Notes: generated by a model not told the origin, from the letters alone. A stretch of 64,000 nt of DNA from Herbiconiux daphne (GCF_024979295.1 NZ_JANLCJ010000002.1:248001-312000); one strand, 5' to 3'; counted from the first letter of the stretch, positions 44,526 to 54,779 are shown. Numbers and translations are program-made.

Positions 44526-45893
44526 TCAGCGCTGCCGCGGGGACGCCGCGACCAGCGACTCGAGCTCGGCCTCGATCAGGGCCAGCGTGTCATACCGGGC
44601 CGCGGCCGACGCCAGTCGCTCGGCGGCCGCCCGGTAGGCGGGGTCGTCGAGCACCTGCAGCACCGCCTGCCGCACCGCGTCGGGCGTCGGAGTGCCCGTT
44701 CGCAGATTCACCCCGGCGCCCGACCACGCGACGCGCGCGGCCACCTCGGGTTTGTCTTCGGTGTCGCCGGCCACCACGATCGGCACGCCTTCGCTCAGCG
44801 CGTGCTGCACACCGCCGTAGCCGCCATTGGTCACGTAGACCGCGGTGCGGGCGAGCAGCTCATCGTAGGGCAGGTAGGAGGCGACCCGCGCGTTCGACGG
44901 CACCCCCTCGAGTTCCGAAGCCGGCCGGCCGCCGAGGGAGACGACCACGAGCACGTCGAGACCGTCGAGCGCGTCGAGCGTCGGCCGGATCAGTCGATCG
45001 AGATCGCGGTTGTCGATGGTGCCCTGCGTGACGTGCACGATCGGCCGCGAACCGTCGAGGTCGGCCCACCACTCGGGCAGCGGCGGCGCACCGGCGTCCG
45101 TCGCATCCGCCGCATCCGTCGTCCCGGTCGCTCCCGTTGCCCCCATCGCTCGCTTTTCGGCCTTTCCTCCCGCGGGCGGCATCGCGCCGACGAAGACGGT
45201 GTTGGGAGCGATGTCGCTGCGCGGGTATTCGAACGCGGCGGCGCTGAGTTGCAAAAAACGGTCGAAGGCGCTCGAGATGTCCATGACGAAGAGGTCGAGC
45301 GGCGCGATTCCGAGGTCGGCGAAGATCGCCTCCGCGACCTTCTGGGTGCGGCGGAACAACACCCGCCGCGCGACCACGTCGAGCACGCGATTGCGCGCGC
45401 GGCCGATCACGCTCGACGACGGCGGCATCCCGGTTCCCGCCGGCGCCACGTCGCGGCTGCGCTGGGTGAGCGGGGTCACCCCGAGTGCTACGACCGGCGG
45501 GCGCGGCCCGGAGCGCAGCAGCAGCGGCGCCACTCCCCCGAAGGCGCCGTCGACGAGCACCGCATCCGGATGCTCGTCGTCGATGATGCGCTGAACCGCC
45601 TTCGCCTGGTCGGGAATGGTCTTCACGAAGATCGACTGGATGTCGTATTGCGCCTGGGCGAGGCCGCGATAGCGATCGCGGTCGGGCAGATAGCTCGGCA
45701 CGTCTCGATCATCGAAGTCGGCGATGCCGCCGAGCGGCCGGAACTCCGCCCCGATCGCCCTGACCCGGCCCGCGAACCGGCTGCCGGTGAGCACGACGAC
45801 CCGATGGCCGCGTGCGACGAGGTGACGAGCCGCCTCGAGCATCGGCACGGCGTGACCATGGATGGGCGAGCTGCACACGAGATAGGTGGCCAT
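44526..45893 (-). CDS. GT1/UGT-like glycosyltransferase (macrolide-type)
   Basis: A 455-residue GT-B glycosyltransferase: N-terminal YLVCSSPIHGHAVPMLEAARHLVARGH with the candidate catalytic His, and C-terminal nucleotide-sugar domain VYVTNGGYGGVQHALSEGVPIVVAGDTEDKPEVAARVAWSGAG. The usual HGG motif has Asn (NGG), as in a common actinobacterial subgroup. Related enzymes glucosylate macrolides or other natural products. A low-complexity insert (GATGATGTTDAADATDAG) separates the halves at about residues 255-275. ATG at 45893 was chosen over 45911. It diverges from a TetR gene. Confidence 0.82.
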   Translation of the reverse strand: MATYLVCSSPIHGHAVPMLEAARHLVARGHRVVVLTGSRFAGRVRAIGAEFRPLGGIADFDDRDVPSYLPDRDRYRGLAQAQYDIQSIFVKTIPDQAKAVQRIIDDEHPDAVLVDGAFGGVAPLLLRSGPRPPVVALGVTPLTQRSRDVAPAGTGMPPSSSVIGRARNRVLDVVARRVLFRRTQKVAEAIFADLGIAPLDLFVMDISSAFDRFLQLSAAAFEYPRSDIAPNTVFVGAMPPAGGKAEKRAMGATGATGTTDAADATDAGAPPLPEWWADLDGSRPIVHVTQGTIDNRDLDRLIRPTLDALDGLDVLVVVSLGGRPASELEGVPSNARVASYLPYDELLARTAVYVTNGGYGGVQHALSEGVPIVVAGDTEDKPEVAARVAWSGAGVNLRTGTPTPDAVRQAVLQVLDDPAYRAAAERLASAAARYDTLALIEAELESLVAASPRQR

Positions 45894-45916
45894 GGCTCTG
45901 TTGTAGCACACCGTTA

Positions 45917-45941
45917 TTGATTAGGATAGGGCTCTAATCAA
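45917..45941. promoter_or_regulatory. Candidate TetR operator
   Basis: TTGATTAG (45917-45924) and CTAATCAA (45934-45941) form a perfect 8-bp inverted repeat with a 9-nt spacer, in an A+T-rich island (about 45905-45942) between the divergent glycosyltransferase and tetR genes, 24 bp upstream of the glycosyltransferase start. A promoter probably overlaps it. Confidence 0.7.
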
Positions 45942-46036
45942 CGCGATCGACGGTCGACACAGATCGGCCGACACAACTCGGTCGAGAGGCGACCAGCGGG
46001 CTCGGCGAGCGGGCGGCACGAGGAGGCACGACGATC

Positions 46037-46669
46037 ATGACCACGCGGCAGTACTCGTCGCCGATCCGGCAGGAGGCGTCGGCGCACACGCGCAGGCGCA
46101 TCGTGCAGGCCGCCGCGACCCTCTTCTCCCGCGACGGCTACCAGGGCACGACGCTGCCCGCCATCGCGAAAGAGGCGGGGGTGTCCGTGCAGAGCGTTCA
46201 CCTCGCCGGGCCGAAGAGCGCGCTGCTCATGGCGGCCTTCGAGCTCTCGCTCGCCGGCGACGAGGGAACCCATCCGCTGCACGAACGGCCCGCCGTCGCG
46301 GCGATCATGCAACTGCCCCCGGCGCAGGCACTGCCGGCCTACGTGCAGTTCCTCGCCGAGGCCAACGCCCGTTCGGCCGGCGTCGACCGTGCGCTCTCGG
46401 TGGCCGCCGAGACGGATGTCGCGGTCGCCGCGCTCGTGGCAGACCTCAACCAGCGGCGGCACCTCGACATCCGCATGGCGATCACCTGGTGCGACGCCCA
46501 CGGGCTGCTGCACGGCGACGCCGACCCCGACGAGCGCACCGAGACGCTCACCTGGCTGGTCTCGCCGGCGACCTACCGGTTCTTCGCCCACGAACGCGGG
46601 TGGAGCGACGACCACTATCGCGCTTGGCTCGGCGACGCCATCGAACGCCTGGTGTTGCGCGCGCCCTGA
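46037..46669 (+). CDS. TetR-family regulator
   Basis: A 210-residue regulator with HTH at about residues 15-58 (AHTRRRIVQAAATLFSRDGYQGTTLPAIAKEAGVSVQSVHLAGPKSALL). Its C-terminus is helical, with no recognised ligand domain. GAGGAGG lies 10 bases upstream of the ATG. It should act on the TTGATTAG inverted repeat between itself and the glycosyltransferase gene. A small molecule handled by the glycosyltransferase is a plausible inducer. Confidence 0.85.
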   Translation: MTTRQYSSPIRQEASAHTRRRIVQAAATLFSRDGYQGTTLPAIAKEAGVSVQSVHLAGPKSALLMAAFELSLAGDEGTHPLHERPAVAAIMQLPPAQALPAYVQFLAEANARSAGVDRALSVAAETDVAVAALVADLNQRRHLDIRMAITWCDAHGLLHGDADPDERTETLTWLVSPATYRFFAHERGWSDDHYRAWLGDAIERLVLRAP

Positions 46670-48274
<1,605 letters not shown>

Positions 48275-48320
48275 ATTCGACGATGAGCGCGAGCCATCAC
48301 GCACCGAACCAGGAGAAGCC

Positions 48321-50078
48321 ATGACCGAATCGGCGCCCATCGATCCCACCGCCACCGACGCCTGGAAGCAGCTCGAAGGCATCGCGAGCGGGTTCACCCC
48401 CGATCTGCGCGGCTGGTTCGCCGACGACGCCGACCGAGCCGCGACCTACACCTTCCAGGCCGCCGACCTCACGGTCGACCTGTCGAAGAACCTGGTGACC
48501 GAGCAGATCCTCACGCACCTGCTCGCGCTCGCCGAGGACGCCGGCGTGGCCGAGCGCTACCAGGCGATGATCTCCGGTCAGCACATCAACGTCACCGAAG
48601 ACCGCGCCGTGCTCCATACCGCGCTCCGCCGCCCGGCTGCCGGCACCCCCGGTGCCGACACGCTCGATCCCGCCGCCGGTTTCGTGGTCGACGGCGCCGA
48701 CATCGACGCCGAGGTGCACGGCACCCTCGACAAGGTCTTCGCGTTCGCCGACAAGGTGCGCAGCGGCGAGTGGGTCGGCGTCACCGGCAAGCGCATCGAG
48801 ACCGTGGTCAACATCGGCATCGGCGGATCGGACCTCGGCCCCGTCATGGTCTACGAGGCGCTGAAGCCATATGTGCAAGAAGGTCTCGAAGCGCGTTTCG
48901 TGTCGAACATCGACCCGAGCGACATCTACGAGAAGACCGCCGATCTCGACCCCGAGACCACGCTGTTCATCGTCGCCTCGAAGACCTTCGGCACGCTCGA
49001 GACGCTCACCAACGCCCGCCTGGCCCGGCAGTGGCTGTGGGAGCGGCTCGGCGCATCCGGAGCCATCCCCGCCGACGACAGCCCCGCGGGCGACGAGGCA
49101 CGCACCGCCGCCGTCGCCAAGCACTTCGTCGCCGTGTCGACGGCTCTCGACAAGGTCGCCGCGTTCGGCATCGACCCCGAGAACGCCTTCGGCTTCTGGG
49201 ACTGGGTGGGTGGCCGCTACTCGGTCGACTCGGCCATCGGCACCTCGGTGGCCATCGCGATCGGGCCCGACGGGTTCCGCGAGTTCCTCGCCGGCTTCCA
49301 CGCCATCGACGAGCACATGCGCACCACGCCGCTCGAGCGCAACGTGCCGGTGCTGATGGGGCTGCTGAACGTCTGGTACACGAACTTCCTCGGGGCCCAG
49401 AGCCACGCCGTGCTGCCCTATGCGCAATACCTGCACCGCTTCCCGGCCTACCTGCAGCAGCTCACCATGGAGTCGAACGGCAAGCGCGTGCGCTGGGACG
49501 GCTCCCCCGTCACCACCGACACCGGTGAGATCTTCTGGGGCGAGCCCGGCACCAACGGCCAGCACGCGTTCTATCAGCTCATCCACCAGGGCACGCGCCT
49601 CATTCCGGCCGACTTCATCGCGGTGGCCAACCCCGCGCATCCGTTGAAGGACGACACCGGCGACGGCAACGCCGTGCAGCCGGGCGCCGACGTGCACGCG
49701 CTGTTCCTCGCGAACTTCTTCGCGCAGACCAAGGCGCTCGCGTTCGGCAAGACGGCCGACGAGGTGCGTGCCGAGGGAACCGCGGAGGCGGTCGTTCCGG
49801 CGCGCGTGTTCCCGGGCAACCGGCCCACGACGTCGATTCTCGCGCCGGCGCTCACCCCGAGCGTGGTGGGCCAGCTGATCGCGCTGTACGAGCACATCGT
49901 GTTCACCGAGGGCACCATCTGGGGCATCGACTCGTTCGACCAGTGGGGTGTCGAGCTCGGCAAGCAGCTCGCCCTCGAGATCGCCCCGGCGGTCGACGGG
50001 GATGCCGCGGCCCTCGCGTCGCAGGACTCCTCGACCAAGGCGCTCATCGCCCGCTACCTCGAGCTGCGGGGCGAGTAG
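48321..50078 (+). CDS. pgi: Glucose-6-phosphate isomerase
   Basis: A 585-residue glycolytic isomerase. Motifs: [67 protein letters not shown] (catalytic Glu), [11 protein letters not shown] and [13 protein letters not shown] with the catalytic Lys. Length is normal for actinobacteria. AGGAG five bases upstream of ATG 48321. It follows the monooxygenase gene by 46 bp but is probably a separate housekeeping gene. Confidence 0.97.
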   Translation: MTESAPIDPTATDAWKQLEGIASGFTPDLRGWFADDADRAATYTFQAADLTVDLSKNLVTEQILTHLLALAEDAGVAERYQAMISGQHINVTEDRAVLHTALRRPAAGTPGADTLDPAAGFVVDGADIDAEVHGTLDKVFAFADKVRSGEWVGVTGKRIETVVNIGIGGSDLGPVMVYEALKPYVQEGLEARFVSNIDPSDIYEKTADLDPETTLFIVASKTFGTLETLTNARLARQWLWERLGASGAIPADDSPAGDEARTAAVAKHFVAVSTALDKVAAFGIDPENAFGFWDWVGGRYSVDSAIGTSVAIAIGPDGFREFLAGFHAIDEHMRTTPLERNVPVLMGLLNVWYTNFLGAQSHAVLPYAQYLHRFPAYLQQLTMESNGKRVRWDGSPVTTDTGEIFWGEPGTNGQHAFYQLIHQGTRLIPADFIAVANPAHPLKDDTGDGNAVQPGADVHALFLANFFAQTKALAFGKTADEVRAEGTAEAVVPARVFPGNRPTTSILAPALTPSVVGQLIALYEHIVFTEGTIWGIDSFDQWGVELGKQLALEIAPAVDGDAAALASQDSSTKALIARYLELRGE

Positions 50079-50090
50079 GCGCGAGGTTCG

Positions 50091-50108
50091 GCCGGCGGGC
50101 TCGCCGGC
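50091..50108 (+). terminator. Possible pgi terminator hairpin
   Basis: GCCGGCG-GGCT-CGCCGGC forms a 7-bp stem starting 12 bp after the pgi stop; further G+C stems follow. There is no T-tract, so function is uncertain. Confidence 0.4.
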
Positions 50109-50154
50109 GACCAGCGGGTGGCTGCCAGCGGCCGGCTGCCGGCTGCCCGGACGG

Positions 50155-50597
50155 TCAGCCCTCGCGCGTCGCGAGGTCGTCGTCGGTGATCGCGCGCACG
50201 ACCCGCGCCGGAACCCCGACGGCGACCGTCATCGCCGGCACGTCGTGGGTGACGACGCTGCCGGCGCCGATCACCGAGCCGTAGCCCAGTCGCACGCCCG
50301 GCATGATCACCGCGTTCGCGCCGATCCACACCTTGTGCTCAACGACGATCGGCTCCGAGAACCGGGCGAAGTCGACGCGGCGACTCGGATGCACCGGATG
50401 CCCCGTGGTCGTCAGCGTCACGCTCGGCGCGATCATCACGCCGTCGCCGATGGTGATGGCGACGTCTCGCGCCGGCGCTCAGCACGACCGGATGGTGTGT
50501 GGTTGTAGTCGAAGATCAGGTCGGCCCGTCGCTGCGGGGCCTGGAAGGCGGCCTCCGTCTCGGAGTAGATCAGGCCGTTCCGGATGCGTCTCAGCAC
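50155..50597 (-). pseudogene. Maltose O-acetyltransferase-like gene remnant
   Basis: The C-terminal ~100 residues (50155-50480) are a hexapeptide-repeat acyltransferase: DVAITIGDGVMIAPSVTLTTTGHPVHP, VEHKVWIGANAVIMPGVRLGYGSVIGAGSVVTHDVPA. In another frame upstream (about 50480-50597) is the family N-terminus: LRRIRNGLIYSETEAAF...ADLIFDYNHTPSGRAERR. The ~50 residues that normally connect the two, including the GxxxxLGxxxxxNxxC region, are missing, and the frame changes at the junction. The gene has an internal deletion plus frameshift and is not functional. Confidence 0.75.
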
Positions 50598-50738
50598 GTC
50601 GTCTCGAGTGTCGTCGACGCGACCATTCTCGCGCGGGACCGGCGGGGCGGGAACGGGCGCGGCGTCGGGTGCGGGACGGTTGCGCGACGGGCGCGCGATC
50701 GGGTGCGGGAACCGCCGCGCGGGGCTAGGGTCGCGACC

Positions 50739-50978
50739 ATGAGCGATGACAACACCCAGGACCAGCCGATCATGGCCGGATCCGATGAGGCGACCGACGA
50801 CGAGAAGTCCGACGGCCGTGACGCGCAGGAGCGCGCCGACGCCGCGTTCTATGACGGCAAAGACGCCACGAACGCCAACCAGCCAGAGCCCGATCCCGCC
50901 GTCTCGACCTACGTCAACCCGTCGAGCAGCGACCTGTCGCACGGCACGGACGTCGACGCCGACGCCGACGATCAGTGA
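50739..50978 (+). CDS. Small acidic disordered protein (paralogue 1)
   Basis: A 79-residue, strongly acidic protein with almost no hydrophobic core: MSDDNTQDQPIMAGSDEATD... ending in DVDADADDQ. The N-terminal TQDQPIMAG...ATDDEKSDGRDAQERADA is repeated with changes in the protein at 53682 (TQDEPIMAG...ATEQQKHDGRQEQIDADA). It is probably intrinsically disordered; function unknown. TAGGGT is 7 nt before the ATG and no SD is present (leaderless). The stop begins a 14-bp tandem repeat. Confidence 0.75.
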   Translation: MSDDNTQDQPIMAGSDEATDDEKSDGRDAQERADAAFYDGKDATNANQPEPDPAVSTYVNPSSSDLSHGTDVDADADDQ

Positions 50979-51026
50979 CCGCCGATCGGTGACCGCCGCC
51001 CGGTGACCGCCGACCGGTGACCATCG
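50971..51026. repeat. 14-bp tandem repeat (x4) across a stop codon
   Basis: ATCAGTGACCGCCG, ATCGGTGACCGCCG, CCCGGTGACCGCCG and ACCGGTGACCATCG are head to tail. The first unit contains the TGA stop of the small acidic gene. The array ends 12 bp before the convergent ndh stop. Confidence 0.9.
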
Positions 51027-51038
51027 CCCTCTGGCCGG

Positions 51039-52388
51039 TCAGCCCGAGGGCCGGCTGTCGTCGTCGACGGGCGCGAACGAGCCCCGGAACGCCCGCCGCG
51101 GGTGCTCAAGCGATCTGAGCGGCGTCGTGTCGCTGCCGGTCAGCGCCTCGCTCACCCAGCCGAGCAGCACCCGAACCTTCTTCGGCACGGTGGGCAGCGC
51201 GAGCAGATGGTAGCCGCGGTGCGCCAGCCAGGCCGGCAGCCCGCGAAGCTTGATGCCCTTGATGTTGGCCGCTCCGGTGGCCACGCCGAAGCTCGCGACC
51301 GTTCCGAGCGACGGATGCCGGTACTCCTCGAGCGGGCGACCACCGAGTTCGGCCACGATGTTGCGGGCCACCACCGGCCCCTGCCGCAGCGCGTTCTGAG
51401 CGTTGGGCGGGTAGTAGGCCGGCTGCTTCGCCGCGGTCAGGTCGGGGATCTGCGCGATGTCGCCGATGGCCCAGACCCCGTCGACGCGCGAGCCGTCGTC
51501 GCGCACCACCGCGAGCGTCGCATCCGCGATCACATGCCCCTTGGGTCCGCGGGGAAGGTCGGTGGCGTCCAGCACGGGGTTGGGCTGCACGCCGGCCGTC
51601 CAGACCAGGGTGTCGGCCTCGATCGACTCCCCCGTCGACAGCACCACCACCCCGTCGACGCAGGACTCGACCGTCGTCTTCAGCCGCACGTCGATGCCCC
51701 GGTCGCGAAGATGCTGCAACGACCAGGCCGAGAGCTCGGGGCCGACCTCCGGCGCGACGCGGTCGAGGGCTTCGATGAGGATCCACCGGAGTTCCGCGAT
51801 GTCGAGCGACGGATACTCCCGGATGGCCAGGCGACTGAGCTTCTCGAGCTCGGAGAGGGCCTCGACGCCGGTGTAGCCGGCCCCGACGAAGAAGAACGTG
51901 AGCGCGCGGCGGCGCTCGCGCTCATCGGTGGTGTTCGCGGCGATCGACACCTGCTCGAGCACGTGGTTGTGCGCGAACACCGCTTCTTCGAGGGTCTTGA
52001 AGCCGATGCCGAACTCCTCGAGCCCGGGAGTCGGGAACACCCGGGTCACCGCCCCCATCGCGATGATCACGTGGTCGTAGGAGAGCTCGATGCTGCGGCC
52101 GTCGACGCGTGCGACGGTGGCTTTCTTCGCGGCCCGGTCGAGGCCGGTCACGGAACCCCGGATGACGCGGCAGCGTCGAAGCGTGCTCCGCAGCGGAATG
52201 GCCACGTCTGCCGGATGCACGTGCCCTCCGGCGACCTCGGGCAGCAGCGGCTGGTAGGTCGTGTAGGGACTCGGGTCGACCACGGTGATGGCGAGCGGTT
52301 GCGCGCCTTCCCGCTGCAGCGTCCGCGCCGCGTACAGACCTCCGTAGCCGCCGCCGAGGATCAGGATCTTCTGCGCTCTGAGTGCCAT
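51039..52388 (-). CDS. ndh: Type II NADH:quinone oxidoreductase
   Basis: A 449-residue FAD protein: MALRAQKILILGGGYGGLYAARTLQ (FAD), ALTFFFVGAGYTGVEALSELEKL (NADH), GVWAIGDIAQIPD and QNALRQGPVVARNIVAEL (second FAD contact), then a C-terminal amphipathic segment (GLPAWLAHRGYHLLALPTVPKKVRVLLGW) that fits membrane attachment. It transfers electrons from NADH to menaquinone without proton pumping. The ATG at 52388 was chosen because TACGGT stands 7 nt upstream, a leaderless promoter. Its 3' end lies 12 bp from the acidic gene's repeat. Confidence 0.9.
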   Translation of the reverse strand: MALRAQKILILGGGYGGLYAARTLQREGAQPLAITVVDPSPYTTYQPLLPEVAGGHVHPADVAIPLRSTLRRCRVIRGSVTGLDRAAKKATVARVDGRSIELSYDHVIIAMGAVTRVFPTPGLEEFGIGFKTLEEAVFAHNHVLEQVSIAANTTDERERRRALTFFFVGAGYTGVEALSELEKLSRLAIREYPSLDIAELRWILIEALDRVAPEVGPELSAWSLQHLRDRGIDVRLKTTVESCVDGVVVLSTGESIEADTLVWTAGVQPNPVLDATDLPRGPKGHVIADATLAVVRDDGSRVDGVWAIGDIAQIPDLTAAKQPAYYPPNAQNALRQGPVVARNIVAELGGRPLEEYRHPSLGTVASFGVATGAANIKGIKLRGLPAWLAHRGYHLLALPTVPKKVRVLLGWVSEALTGSDTTPLRSLEHPRRAFRGSFAPVDDDSRPSG

Positions 52389-52403
52389 ACGCCACACCGT
52401 ACG

Positions 52404-52450
52404 CCGCCCGGCGCCCGGGCGCGCCCCGGGGCCCGGGGCCCGGGCTCCGG
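52404..52450. other. G+C-only palindrome cluster
   Basis: The 47 bp between the ndh promoter and the map stop are almost entirely G and C, with CCCGGG occurring four times and several overlapping palindromes (for example GCCCGGGC, GGGGCCC). It may terminate map transcription or act as a barrier upstream of ndh. Confidence 0.5.
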
Positions 52451-52472
52451 TCAGGCACCGGGCGAGCGCGGC

Positions 52473-53234
52473 TCAGGCCGTCAGCACGAGCGGACCATCG
52501 GCCGTGACCGCGACGGTGTGCTCGGAGTGTGCGGCTCGGCTGCCGTCGGCCGACCGCACCGTCCAGCCGTCGGGATCCATCAGGATGCGCGACGTGGTCT
52601 TCGCCCACCACGGCTCGAGGGCGAAGACGAGACCGGGCCGGATGCGATAGCCGCGGCCCGGGCGGCCGTCGTTGCCGATGAAGAGATCGCCGTGCATCGT
52701 GCGGCCGACGCCGTGGCCGCCGAACTCGAGGTTGACCGGGTAACCGTGCGCCGCCGCCACCGCGCCGATGGCCGCGGAGACGTCGCCGATGCGGTTGCCG
52801 GGCTGGGCCGCGGCGATTCCCGCGGCGAGGGCCTCTTCGGTGGAGCGGATGAGGGTGAGATCGGCCGGGTCGGCGCGGCCGACCACGACGGTGGTGGCGG
52901 CATCCGCGACCCATCCGTCGACCGAGGCGGCGAAGTCGAGACTCAGCAGGTCGCCGTCGCGCAGCCGGTAGTCGTGCGGCAGGCCGTGCTGGGCCGCGTC
53001 GTTGACCGAGAGGCAGATGACGTTGCGGAACGGGCCGTTGCCGAACGAGGGGGCGTAGTCCCAGTAGCACGAGACCGCACCCCGGCGGGCGATGGCGGCG
53101 CGCGCTTCGTGCTCGAGGTCGAGCAGGTTGGTGCCGACCCGGGCCCGTGCCGACAGTGCGGCGAGGGTGTCGCGCACGAAGGCACCGGCGGCGCGCATCT
53201 GCTCCATCTCGGCGGGGCTGTGCAATTCGATCAT
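52473..53234 (-). CDS. map: Accessory type I methionine aminopeptidase
   Basis: A 253-residue enzyme that removes N-terminal Met. Metal ligands are all present: Asp100, Asp111, His174, Glu207, Glu238; His83 (AQHGLP) is the substrate His. Motifs include SFGNGPFRNVICLSVNDAAQHG and EFGGHGVGRTMHG. The essential map copy of most actinobacteria lies in the ribosomal-protein region; this one stands alone with a divergent XRE regulator and two operators, so it is probably a second, regulated copy. It shares its promoter region with two tandem palindromes. Confidence 0.9.
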   Translation of the reverse strand: MIELHSPAEMEQMRAAGAFVRDTLAALSARARVGTNLLDLEHEARAAIARRGAVSCYWDYAPSFGNGPFRNVICLSVNDAAQHGLPHDYRLRDGDLLSLDFAASVDGWVADAATTVVVGRADPADLTLIRSTEEALAAGIAAAQPGNRIGDVSAAIGAVAAAHGYPVNLEFGGHGVGRTMHGDLFIGNDGRPGRGYRIRPGLVFALEPWWAKTTSRILMDPDGWTVRSADGSRAAHSEHTVAVTADGPLVLTA

Positions 53235-53237
53235 GGT

Positions 53238-53271
53238 GGTATGATAATACCGATTTCGGTATGAAAATACC
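53238..53271. promoter_or_regulatory. Twin palindromic operators at the map/XRE promoter
   Basis: GGTATGATAATACC (53238-53251) and GGTATGAAAATACC (53258-53271) share perfect 5-bp arms GGTAT/ATACC with a 4-nt centre. The centres are 20 bp apart (two helical turns). They are directly upstream of the map ATG, in an A+T-rich stretch that should also hold the promoter. Confidence 0.85.
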
Positions 53272-53346
53272 GGTGGCCCCACCAGCAACAGACCGACCAG
53301 CAACGGCCTGACCGGCAACTGCCCGGCCAGCAACGGAGGATGCACG

Positions 53347-53619
53347 ATGATGGTGCGAGCACCGCTCACCCCGGAACAGCTCGAGGCCGGGCGCCGACTG
53401 GGCGAGACCTTGCGGCGCGCCCGGCAGAGCCGGTCGCTGAACGAGGTGGCGGCCGAGGCGGGCATCTCTCCGGAGACCCTGCGCAAGATCGAGACCGGGC
53501 GGCTGCCGAGCCCGGCTTTCGGTGTGGTCGCCGCGCTCGGCCGTGCCCTCGGCCTGTCGCTCGACGATCTGGCGGCGGAGTGGGCCGGCGGCGCGGAGGC
53601 CGCTCGACGGAGCGCGTGA
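53347..53619 (+). CDS. XRE-family helix-turn-helix regulator
   Basis: A 90-residue single-domain XRE protein: LEAGRRLGETLRRARQSRSLNEVAAEAGISPETLRKIETGRLPSPAFGVVAALGRALGLSLDDL (HTH about residues 12-72). GGAGG sits seven bases before the ATG. It diverges from map and probably binds the twin GGTAT...ATACC sites, as the two half-site pairs suit two dimers. The short length resembles toxin-antitoxin or phage repressors, but the partner is an enzyme gene. Confidence 0.85.
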   Translation: MMVRAPLTPEQLEAGRRLGETLRRARQSRSLNEVAAEAGISPETLRKIETGRLPSPAFGVVAALGRALGLSLDDLAAEWAGGAEAARRSA

Positions 53620-53681
53620 CCGAGCCTGACGATCTGCCGCCGGTCGGTGGCGCATTCTGCGATCGGTCGTACGGTGCAAGC

Positions 53682-53939
53682 ATGACCTCAGATCAGGAAA
53701 CCCAGGACGAGCCCATCATGGCGGGCGCGACCGATGCCACCGAGCAGCAGAAGCACGACGGGCGCCAGGAGCAGATCGATGCCGACGCGCACCGCGACGC
53801 CGGGCTCGACGACAGCCTGCGCAGCGTGCGGGCCGTCGGTGAGAACCGATCGGGGTCAGGCGCCGACAACGAGTTCGCCGACGCCGACCACGAGAGCCAC
53901 GAGAGCCACGCGAGCCACGAAGGAGCAGACCATGAGTGA
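53682..53939 (+). CDS. Small acidic disordered protein (paralogue 2)
   Basis: An 85-residue hydrophilic protein, MTSDQETQDEPIMAGATDATEQQKHDGRQEQIDADAHRDAG... ending in a His/Ser/Glu-rich tail (HESHESHASHEGADHE). Its first half parallels the 79-residue protein at 50739. TACGGT is 6 nt before the ATG (leaderless). The last 8 bp overlap the following 33-codon gene. Confidence 0.72.
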   Translation: MTSDQETQDEPIMAGATDATEQQKHDGRQEQIDADAHRDAGLDDSLRSVRAVGENRSGSGADNEFADADHESHESHASHEGADHE

Positions 53940-54033
53940 CCCCCGCCCCGAGCACACCCCCGAACCCGACGAGGTCGACCCGATCGAAGGCACCGAGCCC
54001 GACGGCACCCCGGTCGAGAATCCGTCCGGCTGA
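53932..54033 (+). CDS. Very small acidic peptide (33 aa)
   Basis: A 33-residue acidic, Pro-rich peptide, MSDPRPEHTPEPDEVDPIEG...PVENPSG. It overlaps the previous gene by 8 bp and has AGGAG six bases upstream, so translation is well supported by context. The small size, composition and coupling suggest a partner of the preceding protein; function unknown. The stop is followed by a 10-bp duplication GTCCGGCTGA that repeats the stop region. Confidence 0.6.
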   Translation: MSDPRPEHTPEPDEVDPIEGTEPDGTPVENPSG

Positions 54034-54062
54034 GTCCGGCTGAGTCCGGGAGGTCGGCGCCG

Positions 54063-54779
54063 TCAGGCCAGGTAGGCGAGCGCGCCGGCGATGAGATCGG
54101 CCACGGCGACGGGGTTCGACACCATCACCGAGTGCGAGGCATCCGGAACCTCGACGGTCTTCAGGGCGCCCGCGCGCTGAGCCATGAACCGCAGCGCCTC
54201 GACCGGGATGTTCTTGTCGGCCGTGCCGAAGACGAACCATGACGGCAGCGCCGACCACGCGGGCGTCTTGGCCGGCTGGGGTTCGGCCAACGCCTCATCG
54301 CGCACAGGTCGCTGGGTCGCGGCGGAGATCCGCGCCTCGGCGGGCGGCACGTCTGCGGCGAACTGACCGGGGTAGAGCTCGCGATCGACGATCAGGTCGT
54401 TGGTGCCGTCACCGAGCGGGATGCGCCGCACGGTCTCGCCGAGCGTGCTGCCGGGGAAGAGCGCGGTGAGTTGCAGGGAGGTCTCGCCGTGCTGCGGGGC
54501 GAAGGCGGCGACGTAGACGAGGCCGACGACGGAATTGGCGCCGGAGGCCGCCTCGGTGATGACCGCTCCCCCGTAGGAGTGCCCGACCAGGAGCACCGGC
54601 CCGCCGACGGCGGCGATCGCGCTGCGCACGTTGTCGGCATCGGTGGCCACGCTGCGGAGGGGGTTGGGGGTGGCGAAGGCGTCGACCCCGCGGCCGTGCA
54701 GGTTGGTGAGCACGGCGTTCCAGCTGGAGGATTCCGCGAAGGCTCCGTGCACGAGCACGACGGTGATGGATTCAGGCAT
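54063..54779 (-). CDS. Alpha/beta-hydrolase
   Basis: A 238-residue hydrolase: VVLVHGAFAESSSWNAVL (oxyanion loop), GPVLLVGHSYGGAVITEAA (nucleophile Ser), VFGTADKNIP (Asp) and VPDASHSVM (His). This fits the AB_hydrolase_6 group with salicylate-esterase/hydroxynitrile-lyase-like members. The substrate is unknown. AGGGGAG is close to the ATG. The XRE/MmyB gene upstream is on the same strand and may regulate it. Confidence 0.88.
   Translation of the reverse strand: MPESITVVLVHGAFAESSSWNAVLTNLHGRGVDAFATPNPLRSVATDADNVRSAIAAVGGPVLLVGHSYGGAVITEAASGANSVVGLVYVAAFAPQHGETSLQLTALFPGSTLGETVRRIPLGDGTNDLIVDRELYPGQFAADVPPAEARISAATQRPVRDEALAEPQPAKTPAWSALPSWFVFGTADKNIPVEALRFMAQRAGALKTVEVPDASHSVMVSNPVAVADLIAGALAYLA

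Noticed and set aside
50591..50773. Small ORF on the minus strand upstream of the acetyltransferase remnant
   Set aside because: It overlaps the leaderless promoter of the acidic protein and shows no family features; it is a shadow of G+C-rich DNA.
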